Shown one piece after another: positions 1 through 5,747 of a stretch of 5,761 nucleotides of DNA. Within the stretch, counting starts at the first letter, position 1. Every line of letters begins with the position of its first letter. Under the pieces are notes generated by a model. It did no database searches and was not told the origin of the DNA. It worked only from the letters and a program-made list of their open reading frames with translations. The stretch is taken from NCBI GenBank assembly GCA_017628675.1, contig JAGBYS010000112.1, positions 1-5,761 on the forward strand. Reading direction: 5' to 3'. This stretch comes from Tidjanibacter sp. Its GTDB lineage: Bacteria; Bacteroidota; Bacteroidia; Bacteroidales; Rikenellaceae. The position numbers were made by a program, and so were the translations under genes.

Positions 1-765
1 CTTGCCCACCATATTGCGGAACATATCGCCCCTCTGGCCACTCAGCGCCGAAGGAAGTTCCAGCGGTGCCATCACAGCAGCCACGGGAAGTTTTTCGGCA
101 GCCATCAGCTCCTGCTCACTCTCGCAGGTGGTGTAGCCCTTGGCTCCAATCTCGGCGAAGATGTCGCGACCATCGGTGCGCTCATCGCGCCAATAGTCCA
201 TACCGCCACCTGCAATGTAGTCCACACCACAAGTGAGGTAGTCGGCCGAGATATCCTCCGCCTCATCCCTATCGGGGTTGTTGCAGCAGAAGGTTGCGGG
301 CGTTGCGTCATTCAGACGACACACCACAACCACACCGGTGCGCTTGCCGGCCTGCTGTGCCAGATCCATCATCGACGAGAGCTCCTCGCCCTCGGGGGTG
401 GTGGCAATCATACCCTTGTTGGTCTTCTGACCCGTAGCCAGGGCGGTGCCTGCTGCGGCCGAGTCGGTCACAAGGTAGTTGACGCAGTAGGTCCTCTGGA
501 GGCCTACATAGGGCATCTGGTCGATGTTCAGTGCGCCACGGTTGGCAACCCAGGCGGTGGAGAGCTGCTCCAGACCCATACCGTCGCCAATCATAAAGAT
601 GATATTCTTGGGCTTAAGACCCTTGGCGGGCTGAGTAACCTCCACGGTGGGGTGAGCCACAGGAGCGGTGTAGGTCGTGACACCCTTCTGCTCGGCCCCC
701 TTGTCCACACATCCAACCATTGCGGCTGCCGCTGCGGCCAGCACCAAAATCCATATCTTTTTCAT
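1..765 (-). CDS. Alkaline phosphatase (PhoA family) lipoprotein, partial, C-terminus outside window
   Basis: Metal-dependent phosphomonoesterase that should release inorganic phosphate from phosphate esters outside the inner membrane. The ATG is at 765 and 255 codons are open to the left edge, so roughly 40 percent of a typical PhoA-family protein is missing. Residues 1-18 form a lipoprotein signal peptide with Cys19 as acceptor (MVGC; Met at -3 is a little unusual). Active-site elements are visible: IGDGMG with Asp61 (first metal ligand), VTDSAAAGTALATG with the nucleophile Ser102 (bases 460-462), DATPA with Asp153 and Thr155, and Arg166 eleven residues after that Thr, at the spacing of the phosphate-binding Arg in E. 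coli PhoA. GGGMDYW (186-192) is another family motif. The distal metal ligands (E. coli E322, D327, H331, D369, H370, H412) lie beyond the window. It starts 23 nt after the permease stop and has a good Shine-Dalgarno, so it is probably the third gene of that operon. Oddity: Cys149, Cys160 and Cys161 flank the DATPA motif. Confidence 0.95.
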   Translation of the reverse strand, partial: MKKIWILVLAAAAAAMVGCVDKGAEQKGVTTYTAPVAHPTVEVTQPAKGLKPKNIIFMIGDGMGLEQLSTAWVANRGALNIDQMPYVGLQRTYCVNYLVTDSAAAGTALATGQKTNKGMIATTPEGEELSSMMDLAQQAGKRTGVVVVCRLNDATPATFCCNNPDRDEAEDISADYLTCGVDYIAGGGMDYWRDERTDGRDIFAEIGAKGYTTCESEQELMAAEKLPVAAVMAPLELPSALSGQRGDMFRNMVGK

Positions 766-773
766 AGCATTAT

Positions 774-780
774 TCTCCTT
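774..780 (-). promoter_or_regulatory. Shine-Dalgarno sequence of the alkaline phosphatase gene
   Basis: AAGGAGA on the minus strand, 8 nt upstream of the ATG at 765 and just after the permease stop. It fixes the phosphatase start: the nearer upstream ATG at 770 is followed within two codons by TGA. A purine-rich site this close to consensus stands out because the other long genes here have A-rich leaders without one, as is usual in Bacteroidota. It suggests that translation of this internal operon gene is initiated independently. Confidence 0.7.
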
Positions 781-788
781 TATTTTTA

Positions 789-1679
789 CTATTTCTCGTC
801 CTTGGGTTTGGGCTCCAACGAGAGGGCTACGATAGCCACAGTTGCGAGCACCAGACCGATAGCCAGCATAGGACCGGGAACCTTGCCGTAGAGCACCAGC
901 GAGATGATGATGGTCACAACGGGAGCCAGACCCTGGATGGGCGAAACGATGATGGCCTTACCGTAGCGGTAGGCATAGTTGATAGTAAGAGCACCAATAG
1001 CATTGAGGCTCTGGATGCCCAGAACGGTCCAGAAGATCTTCGACGAAACCATTGCGCCCTCCATACCGCCCTCGGTCATCACAAGTGCCACGGGGATGAG
1101 CACCAGCGACCAGATGGTCTGATAGAAGAAAACACTCTCGGAGGGCATCGAGTCGTTGGCGAACTTGAAGAAGTAGCCCTGGATACCCCACATAAGGAAG
1201 ACGAGCGTAGCCAGGATAAGCCAGCCGTAGCCCTTGATGTTGGTGTCGGTGGGGTCCTGCCACGAGAGGAAGAAGATAGCCACCAGAGCCACCACAATGC
1301 CCAACCACTGGGTCTTGTTTGCCTTCTCCTTGAGGAAAATCATACTCATCGCAATGGTCACAATGGGCGACATCGAGATGAAGGGGAAGACGATGTAGGC
1401 GGGGCCCTCCTTCAGGGCAGCAAACAGCAGCAGCTGACCGCCCGAGCCCAACAGACCTACCATTGCTCCCGAGAAGATGCTCTTCCTATCGTGAGCAACC
1501 TTCCAGCCGCCAAGCCACAGAGCCACAATCATACAGGGCACCATCGAGAGGGCCCAAATAACATAGACCATAGTGGAGGGACAGCCCTCAACCTCGCTGA
1601 AGGCGCCCCAGATACCCCAGGTCACAAGGGTGATGATGGCATACATCAACCACCCGCTCTTTGTCTTATTCTGTGTCAT
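789..1679 (-). CDS. EamA/DMT-family permease, ten transmembrane helices
   Basis: Inner-membrane transporter of the drug/metabolite superfamily; the substrate cannot be read from sequence. The 296 residues are a normal length for the family. Ten hydrophobic segments can be placed at about 10-27, 37-57, 69-89, 93-115, 124-140, 151-171, 183-201, 212-233, 240-264 and 269-287. They form two EamA repeats, roughly 10-139 and 153-287. The first repeat ends with the typical short charged loop (FLKEKANKTQWLG, 115-127) between helices 4 and 5, and the protein ends in a charged tail (KPKDEK). The early TWGIWGAF motif (20-27) is of the kind seen in the sugar-transporter-like (RhaT/GlcU) branch of DMT proteins, so a sugar or other small polar metabolite is plausible but unproven. 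It starts 31 nt after the DUF4832 gene and ends 23 nt before the phosphatase, which indicates co-transcription. The upstream spacer is a GAGAGAG-type purine tract without a clear Shine-Dalgarno. The stop is TAG. Confidence 0.92.
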   Translation of the reverse strand: MTQNKTKSGWLMYAIITLVTWGIWGAFSEVEGCPSTMVYVIWALSMVPCMIVALWLGGWKVAHDRKSIFSGAMVGLLGSGGQLLLFAALKEGPAYIVFPFISMSPIVTIAMSMIFLKEKANKTQWLGIVVALVAIFFLSWQDPTDTNIKGYGWLILATLVFLMWGIQGYFFKFANDSMPSESVFFYQTIWSLVLIPVALVMTEGGMEGAMVSSKIFWTVLGIQSLNAIGALTINYAYRYGKAIIVSPIQGLAPVVTIIISLVLYGKVPGPMLAIGLVLATVAIVALSLEPKPKDEK

Positions 1680-1710
1680 TACTCTCTACTCTCTCTCGTT
1701 TATCTTTGAA

Positions 1711-3117
1711 CTACTGCACATTGATCTTAGTCAGAAGGTTGTAGCCCTTCTTCTCGTTCCAGGTGTCCTTGTTCATAAGGCGGATCGAGTAGTGGGGATT
1801 CTTAGCCAGGCTCTCGTAGCCGTCGGGCAGGTTCAGGTAGAGCTCATACTCACCTGCTGCCAGGTCTGAGGGCAGAGTGATGGTAGTAGCCAGAGTGGTG
1901 AGGGTGTTCTCGAACCAGAAGCGGGGATCGCTGTCGATCTTGAAGGCATACTCCTTGCCGCCACCTACGAGCACGAGCTCAACACCACGGGGGTTCATAG
2001 GAGCAGCCCAGCCCTCGTTGGCGATGTTCATAACCACGCGGAACTCGCCACCTGCGGTAGCCTCGGGGCTGAAGAAGGCGTTCTTCAGAGCCAGGCGGTA
2101 GCCAAGGCGTGCCTGAATCTCATTGAAGCAGCCCTCCGAACGCCAGTTGCTGATAACGCCCTGGTGGTAGCCGATATTGAGGTACGACCAGTGCTGCTCG
2201 GCCATCCTCTGGAGGGTGTTCTCGCACTTGCTATACTGCGAGGTGCCACAGGTCTCGCCACCCATAATGGTGTAGCGGGTCTCGGCATCCCAGAACTTCC
2301 AGTCGCCGGTGCCACGCTTGTCGTCGAAGGTGCCGGTGTCGTTGCTCGAAGCCAGGTAGCAGTCGTTGTGACCGGCAAGGCGCGAGAGGTCGCTGCCATT
2401 GTGGGCAGTAGCCACGGTGATGGTATCCTCGAGGCCCACGCCGTACATCTTCATCTTGAAGACGGGGGTGCGGAGCTCAACCTGACGATCCTTGGGCAGA
2501 GCCTTCAGCAGGCCGTCAACCACCTTCCTACGGTCGGCATACTGTGCGTCGGTAACCACGGGCATATGGAAGCTGGAGGTGTAGTACCACTCACCCCAAA
2601 CGCCAATGAAACCAGCCTGCACGGTGTAGATAACATCGGCATTCTTCATCAGAATGGGGGTTACCTGCTCAATGTGGCGGGCAACAAGCTCCTGCGAAGC
2701 GTCCCAGGGTTTGTTGAGCACGCTGTGGTCATCCTTGTAGGCAAACCTCACGATGGCCTTACCGCCACCCTTGCGGAGGTTGTCGAAGGTGGTCTGCATA
2801 GCAGCCAGATAGTCTGCCGAGATATCGCTCTCAATGAAGTCGGTCAGGTAGAAGAGGGTCAGGTGGAGAGTACGGCCGGTGTAACGGCTGGCAGAAACCA
2901 CCGACTCGCCCATAGCGCTTGCCGTACGCATAGAGGTCTGCGAGTAGAGACCACGCTCGGGGTTACAGATGCGCTCTTTGGCCTCCTGGTCATAGGTGAG
3001 GGTTGTGTAGGTCACCTCGTTGAGACCCTCGGTCGAGATCTCGGGACCATCGGGGGTGGTGCACGCTACAAACGATACGGCTGCAAAGGCTGCAGCAAGA
3101 AGAGTTCTGAATTTCAT
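1711..3117 (-). CDS. DUF4874/DUF4832 domain lipoprotein, putative carbohydrate-active enzyme
   Basis: A 468-residue exported lipoprotein of unknown biochemical function. Residues 1-18 are a signal peptide with Cys19 as lipid acceptor (SFVAC). The DUF4874-like part starts at NPERGLY (52-58), the hallmark N-P-x-R-G-hydrophobic-Tyr motif, followed by an IVRFAY strand (122-127) and GFIGVWGEWYY (169-179). The DUF4832-like part includes GGETC (286-290), HWSYLNIGYH (309-318) and RLGYRL (337-342), then a C-terminal beta-rich module (about 350-468) with NIANEGWAAPMNPRGVELVL. The pattern fits a (beta/alpha)8 barrel plus beta-sandwich. Glu176 and Glu288 sit at strand ends and could be a catalytic carboxylate pair, but that is inference. 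It is the first gene after the terminator at 3285-3334 and so probably heads its own transcript with the permease and phosphatase. The leader is A/T-rich without a Shine-Dalgarno; the stop is TAG. I am confident of the family and not of any substrate. Confidence 0.9.
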   Translation of the reverse strand: MKFRTLLAAAFAAVSFVACTTPDGPEISTEGLNEVTYTTLTYDQEAKERICNPERGLYSQTSMRTASAMGESVVSASRYTGRTLHLTLFYLTDFIESDISADYLAAMQTTFDNLRKGGGKAIVRFAYKDDHSVLNKPWDASQELVARHIEQVTPILMKNADVIYTVQAGFIGVWGEWYYTSSFHMPVVTDAQYADRRKVVDGLLKALPKDRQVELRTPVFKMKMYGVGLEDTITVATAHNGSDLSRLAGHNDCYLASSNDTGTFDDKRGTGDWKFWDAETRYTIMGGETCGTSQYSKCENTLQRMAEQHWSYLNIGYHQGVISNWRSEGCFNEIQARLGYRLALKNAFFSPEATAGGEFRVVMNIANEGWAAPMNPRGVELVLVGGGKEYAFKIDSDPRFWFENTLTTLATTITLPSDLAAGEYELYLNLPDGYESLAKNPHYSIRLMNKDTWNEKKGYNLLTKINVQ

Positions 3118-3222
3118 AGTCTTTTGGTTGTTTATTAGTTACTTATATATATTTTTCTCGAACTTGTTTGGTCGATACGGGATTCTCATTTTTTTGGTGG
3201 GAGCCACTTGCTCCGGCTTTCA

Positions 3223-3253
3223 GTAATCAGTAGTCGGTAATCAGTAGTCGGTA
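3223..3253. repeat. Heptanucleotide tandem repeat (GTARTCR)4
   Basis: On the plus strand GTAATCAGTAGTCG occurs twice back to back (3223-3236 and 3237-3250), followed by a partial GTA. Each 14-mer is itself two 7-mers, GTAATCA and GTAGTCG, so the underlying period is 7 nt with consensus GTARTCR. It is intergenic and not in a reading frame of either neighbour. It resembles in style the short tandemly repeated heptamers known from other bacteria; no function is evident. Confidence 0.85.
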
Positions 3254-3267
3254 TTGCTGTTGAAAAA

Positions 3268-3281
3268 TTTTCAATTTTCAA
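3268..3281. repeat. Heptanucleotide tandem pair TTTTCAA x2
   Basis: Two exact adjacent copies of TTTTCAA on the plus strand (TTGAAAA on the minus strand), next to the T-tract of the terminator. With GTTGAAAA at 3259-3266 the second copy can form an 8-bp AT-rich hairpin (TTTTCAAC, 3275-3282). It differs in sequence from the GTARTCR array 18 nt away but has the same 7-nt period. Confidence 0.65.
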
Positions 3282-3284
3282 CTT

Positions 3285-3334
3285 AAAAAAAGGTGGGCCA
3301 CACGCCGTGGCCACACGCCCTTGTGTGGCCCACC
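3285..3334 (-). terminator. Rho-independent terminator after the 252-residue lipoprotein gene
   Basis: On the minus strand GGTGGGCCACAC (3334-3323) pairs perfectly over 12 bp with GTGTGGCCCACC (3303-3292), followed directly by seven T residues (3291-3285). It starts 26 nt after the TAA of the upstream gene and should end the first transcription unit. Oddity: the loop contains a second copy of the downstream arm, GTGTGGCC (3316-3309), so an alternative 8-bp hairpin with a 6-nt loop can form that is not followed by the T-tract. On the plus strand this appears as the 11-mer GGCCACACGCC repeated at 3296-3306 and 3309-3319. Confidence 0.88.
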
Positions 3335-3360
3335 GTAAAGGGTTTTTCCGTTAGGAAGGT

Positions 3361-4119
3361 TTACTCAATGGCTGCGGGAATGTCAAGCGACAAGAGGGGG
3401 TTTGCTGCGCCCTCAAACTTGAGCTCCTCAGCAACAGCGGGAAGAGCACCAACGCTCACCCAACCTGCGGTCTCGAGGATCACGCCAAGGCCGATGGTGT
3501 CTGCCAGGGGCATAGGAAGCATCTCGCGAATGATCTGGATCTCCACAGCAGCGGTGGTGTCGTCGATCATATTAGCGATGGAGGAGCTTGCGCCACCACC
3601 TACGCCGAGGTCAACCCACTCCCAAGCGGTCGAGAGGTCCTCGCCACCGAACATATACATCGAGGGATCCCACGATTTGCCACCGAGCTGAGTGGTGTAC
3701 TCTGCGTCGAACTCATAGAAGCTGCCCTGCAACATCATGCCAAGACCCTCATCCCAAGCATTGATGTGACCGGTCATAGGATCGTTGTCGTCGTTGATGA
3801 AGAGGTCGATGGTGCGGATGTCGGTGGGGTCATACTCCAGATAGAGGAAGATGAAATACTCGTCAGCGTAGGCCTTGAGGGTCTTGAGCTGGGTGTATTT
3901 GGGGGTACCCTCAGTGGGGAGAGTAGCGGTTACAGCCTCTACTGCAGCCCAATCTGCATAGTCACCGTCGATAGCGATAGCGCTCTCGAACTCGGGCTCC
4001 TCGGGCTCGGGTTTCTCGATAGGATCGTTACCGTTGTTGGGTTTCTGGGTGTCATCTTTCTCGCCACAGGCGAAGAGCATAGCTGCCACAGCAGCCAAAG
4101 CAATAAATTTCTTAATCAT
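3361..4119 (-). CDS. Lipoprotein with CBM9/DOMON-like domain
   Basis: A 252-residue exported lipoprotein, probably a binding protein; no enzymatic motif is seen. The signal peptide is 1-17 with Cys18 (MLFAC), followed by GEKDD. A Lys followed by acidic residues just after the Cys resembles the surface-export signal described for Bacteroidota lipoproteins, so display on the cell surface is likely. A Pro/Glu-rich linker follows (about 27-45). The folded domain begins at AIAIDGDYADW (47-57), the IDG-x(2-3)-DW opening typical of family 9-like carbohydrate-binding/DOMON beta-sandwiches, and includes an acidic loop NDDNDPMTG (109-117) that could bind calcium. The domain is clearly paralogous to the C-terminal domain of the gene immediately upstream, 58 nt away with no terminator between, so the two are co-transcribed. 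The leader is A/T-rich without a Shine-Dalgarno. The ligand is unknown; other DOMON-fold roles such as haem or sugar binding remain possible. Confidence 0.85.
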   Translation of the reverse strand: MIKKFIALAAVAAMLFACGEKDDTQKPNNGNDPIEKPEPEEPEFESAIAIDGDYADWAAVEAVTATLPTEGTPKYTQLKTLKAYADEYFIFLYLEYDPTDIRTIDLFINDDNDPMTGHINAWDEGLGMMLQGSFYEFDAEYTTQLGGKSWDPSMYMFGGEDLSTAWEWVDLGVGGGASSSIANMIDDTTAAVEIQIIREMLPMPLADTIGLGVILETAGWVSVGALPAVAEELKFEGAANPLLSLDIPAAIE

Positions 4120-4177
4120 TGTGTTAAGTGGTTTGTTTAATTGGTTATTGTTTAGTTAATTGAAAGGGTCTTTTTTC

Positions 4178-5476
4178 TTACTCCGCTGCGGGAACGGGGA
4201 ATACGAGTGCGTTGCCATCGTAGGGCATAATACCCGAAGGCTGGCCCGAAGTGCCATAGGTTGCAACACCGATACCTGCATTGGGACCTGTGATGAGGCT
4301 ATTGATGCTCTCGCGTGCGATAGCAAACTCAACAGCCACAAGACCATCGGCGATGGTGGTTGCAGCAGAGGAGTTCACAATCTCGTGGCTACCAACAGAG
4401 TAGCCGCCCCACCTGAAGGGTGCCGAGTAGGGTGCGCCGGCTTCGCAGAGAGTACAGCTCGAAATCAGCAACTCGCCATTCACATTGGGCAGCATCCAGT
4501 TGTGGCTACCGGTGGTGGGGTCGTTATCGAGATCAAGGGTCATAATAAACTTAACCGAATCCTCAACGGCCACCTCCATATAGCCATAGATGCTGTTTGC
4601 ATCGGCACAAACCTTGAGGGTTTTGCAGATAACCTTCGAGGTTGCATCTGCAGGGAGGGTTGCAACATTCTTGGTCACAGCATCCCAATCGGCAAAAGCG
4701 CCGTCGATAGCGATTGCCACATTAACATCGCCCTCAACCGACTCTTCGGGTTTGGCCTCCAGAGTGCCGAGGTTGTAGATTTTGTTCTTCTCGAAGTTGA
4801 TGGTTTTCGACTTGATAACCTCGCCTTTGATGGTTGCCGAGAGGGTAATCTCGCCCGAGCTGAACAGGGGAACATATACATCAGTACCTGCGGGGAAGGT
4901 ATACTCTTTATACTGACCGATACCCCAGCTCTTAACTGCACCAAAGACGCTCTTACTTGTGGTGAAGGTTACCGAGTGCTCCGAGGAGTACTTCAAAACG
5001 GGATATACATCCATCACGATTTTGCTCTCGCCAAGTGCGGAGGTGGAGCCCACCATAACAACGCCGTCGAGGCCCGCCTCGGAGTCACACAAAACGCCGG
5101 TGCCAAGACCATTCACGGGGTCCTCTACAAGGTGGAACACATCACGGCTCTGGCCTTTGAGTGCGCCTACGCCCTCTGCGGTGCAGGTGAACTTGCCGGT
5201 CGCGCTGGAGTAGGTGAACCAGAAGTTGTTCTCGGGATTGGTAGCGTCACCACCCCAAGCGGTGGTAACCAACAGGCGGTCGCCATCCTCAAAATAGAGC
5301 TGTCGTTTGCCCTCTTCGAGGTCGCCGAGGGCGATACGGGTCGATTCGCTAATCTCCACCTCAATCGAGAGGCTCTCCTGGCCCTCGGGGGTGATATTGT
5401 CGTTAATGTCGTTCTGGCAAGCAGTTGCGCCCAAAGCAACAACAGCACTTGCGATAAAATAGAAAATCTTTTTCAT
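4178..5476 (-). CDS. Fimbrillin-like lipoprotein fused to a CBM9/DOMON-like domain
   Basis: A 432-residue exported protein of two parts. The signal peptide is 1-19 with Cys20 as likely acceptor (GATAC, a weaker lipobox). Residues about 35-243 look like a fimbrillin/Mfa-like adhesin module: STRIAL (45-50), FEDGDRLLV (62-70), the late strand AGTDVYVPLFSSG (196-208) with a following TLSATIKG, and the closing NFEKNKIYNLGTL (227-239), a layout typical of Bacteroidales fimbrillin-like lipoproteins. After a short acidic linker the second domain starts at VAIAIDGAFADW (253-264) and includes TLDLDNDPTTG (313-323). It matches the domain of the next gene along its length (ATLP, KTLK, DNDP-x-TG, and the AVE-x-x-I-x-RE segment near 381-389). 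It lies 39 nt after a 43-residue small ORF and 58 nt before its paralogue. The fimbrillin-like part may act as a spacer or polymerising unit presenting the binding domain; that is inference. Confidence 0.85.
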   Translation of the reverse strand: MKKIFYFIASAVVALGATACQNDINDNITPEGQESLSIEVEISESTRIALGDLEEGKRQLYFEDGDRLLVTTAWGGDATNPENNFWFTYSSATGKFTCTAEGVGALKGQSRDVFHLVEDPVNGLGTGVLCDSEAGLDGVVMVGSTSALGESKIVMDVYPVLKYSSEHSVTFTTSKSVFGAVKSWGIGQYKEYTFPAGTDVYVPLFSSGEITLSATIKGEVIKSKTINFEKNKIYNLGTLEAKPEESVEGDVNVAIAIDGAFADWDAVTKNVATLPADATSKVICKTLKVCADANSIYGYMEVAVEDSVKFIMTLDLDNDPTTGSHNWMLPNVNGELLISSCTLCEAGAPYSAPFRWGGYSVGSHEIVNSSAATTIADGLVAVEFAIARESINSLITGPNAGIGVATYGTSGQPSGIMPYDGNALVFPVPAAE

Positions 5477-5483
5477 CTGTTTT
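5469..5483. repeat. 15-nt repeated translation-start context, copy 1 (copy 2 at 5640-5654)
   Basis: TTTTTCATCTGTTTT on the plus strand (AAAACAGATGAAAAA on the minus strand) surrounds the start codons of both the fimbrillin-like gene and the small ORF upstream of it. It includes the ATG and two Lys codons, so part of the identity is coding. The shared AAAACAG upstream of ATG suggests a common non-Shine-Dalgarno initiation context or a past duplication of the start region. Confidence 0.6.
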
Positions 5484-5515
5484 TCTCTTTGCTTAATTTG
5501 TTGAACTTTGGACTC

Positions 5516-5647
5516 TTACCAGTCAACATCCTCCTCGGTGAGGTAGATGTCGTTGATACCATCAATGGTCTGGGTGCTCATTGCGATACCCATCTCCGTC
5601 GCCATCTCCACGATGTCGAGGGTGGGATTTGTGTAAGTTTTTTTCAT
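5516..5647 (-). CDS. Small MKK-Y-P type Bacteroidales peptide, 43 residues, unknown function
   Basis: ATG at 5647, TAA at 5516-5518, 43 residues. It begins MKKTYTNPTLDIVEMA, continues through MGIAMSTQTIDGINDIY and ends LTEEDVDW. There is no signal peptide or membrane segment, and the C-terminal third is acidic. The MKK-x-Y-x-x-P-x-x-x-(I/V)VE opening resembles short peptides I recall as recurrent in Bacteroidales genomes, usually left unannotated. Support for it being real: the start context AAAACAGATGAAAAA is the same as at the next gene, the frame is open with balanced codon use like its neighbours, and it sits 39 nt before the fimbrillin-like gene with no terminator between. It may be co-expressed with that lipoprotein, as a leader peptide, partner or chaperone-type peptide. 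No double-Gly leader motif or modifying enzyme is nearby, so a peptide natural product is not supported. Confidence 0.65.
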   Translation of the reverse strand: MKKTYTNPTLDIVEMATEMGIAMSTQTIDGINDIYLTEEDVDW

Positions 5648-5684
5648 CTGTTTTGTGTTACTATAATTAGGTTTTTATTGTGTT

Positions 5685-5698
5685 TTCAGTCTTCAGTT
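5685..5698. repeat. Heptanucleotide tandem pair TTCAGTC/TTCAGTT
   Basis: Two adjacent 7-mers differing at one base, read on the minus strand as AACTGAA then GACTGAA. It lies in the leader upstream of the small ORF, in the same kind of position (noncoding, between a GC-rich hairpin and an AT-rich leader) as the 7-nt repeats at 3223-3281. Confidence 0.5.
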
Positions 5699-5711
5699 TT
5701 TTACACACTCC

Positions 5712-5747
5712 CTCCCCCTTCGGGTACTCCCCCTAACTTAGGGGGAG
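5712..5747. repeat. GC-rich palindrome with duplicated arm
   Basis: CTCCCCCTAA (5727-5736) and TTAGGGGGAG (5738-5747) form a perfect 10-bp inverted repeat around a single C. A second copy of the left arm, CTCCCCCT, lies at 5712-5719, so the right arm AGGGGGAG has two possible partners. There is no T-tract on either side, which makes a classical terminator doubtful. The block continues to the window edge with another C5 run and looks like a dispersed intergenic repeat, though that cannot be shown from one copy. Confidence 0.7.

Larger units (their letters stand above)
3118..3360. other. Noncoding region between two minus-strand transcription units
   Basis: This 243-nt gap contains no credible gene. 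Reading down the minus strand it holds a strong terminator, a TTGAAAA tandem pair, a GTARTCR tandem array, a small 5-bp hairpin (GGAGC/GCTCC, 3200-3214) next to an A7 tract, and an AT-rich leader containing ATATATATAA (3143-3152) about 25 nt before the DUF4832 start. A promoter for the downstream unit must lie here if the terminator is efficient. I could not find a clear Bacteroides-type -33 TTTG / -7 TAnnTTTG pair, so no promoter is called. The short plus-strand ORF overlapping the left part is a shadow. Confidence 0.7.

Noticed and set aside
958..1308. Alternative minus-strand frames inside the permease gene
   Set aside because: They overlap a full-length ten-helix EamA protein in another frame and show no motif.
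1680..1710. GAGAGAG-type purine tract between the DUF4832 and permease genes as a regulatory site
   Set aside because: It is short, lies in a 31-nt spacer just before the start codon, and is most simply an untranslated purine-rich leader. Nothing else supports a protein-binding site.
2164..3138. Long plus-strand ORF (324 codons) antisense to the DUF4832 gene
   Set aside because: It lies almost wholly opposite a gene with a recognised family, signal peptide and motifs. Its translation has no signal peptide or recognisable domain, and it is explained by the GC-rich third positions of the true gene.
3118..3222. Bacteroides-type promoter for the DUF4832 unit
   Set aside because: I looked for TTTG about 20 nt upstream of TAnnTTTG and found only AT-rich sequence (ATATATATAA). 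It is too weak to call without a mapped transcript start.
3223..3253. CRISPR-like repeat
   Set aside because: The units are 7 nt and directly adjacent with no spacers, and there are no cas genes. It is a simple tandem repeat.
3293..4140. Plus-strand ORFs opposite the 252-residue lipoprotein gene
   Set aside because: The translations are low-complexity antisense shadows, and one starts inside the terminator hairpin. The minus-strand gene has a lipoprotein signal and a domain shared with its neighbour.
5516..5647. Peptide natural-product precursor or toxin-antitoxin component
   Set aside because: There is no double-Gly leader site, no modifying or export enzyme nearby, no hydrophobic toxin-like segment and no partner gene of that kind.
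3361..5647. Polysaccharide utilisation locus with SusC/SusD
   Set aside because: No TonB-dependent receptor or SusD-like protein is encoded in the window. The lipoproteins only share the general surface-lipoprotein look of such loci.
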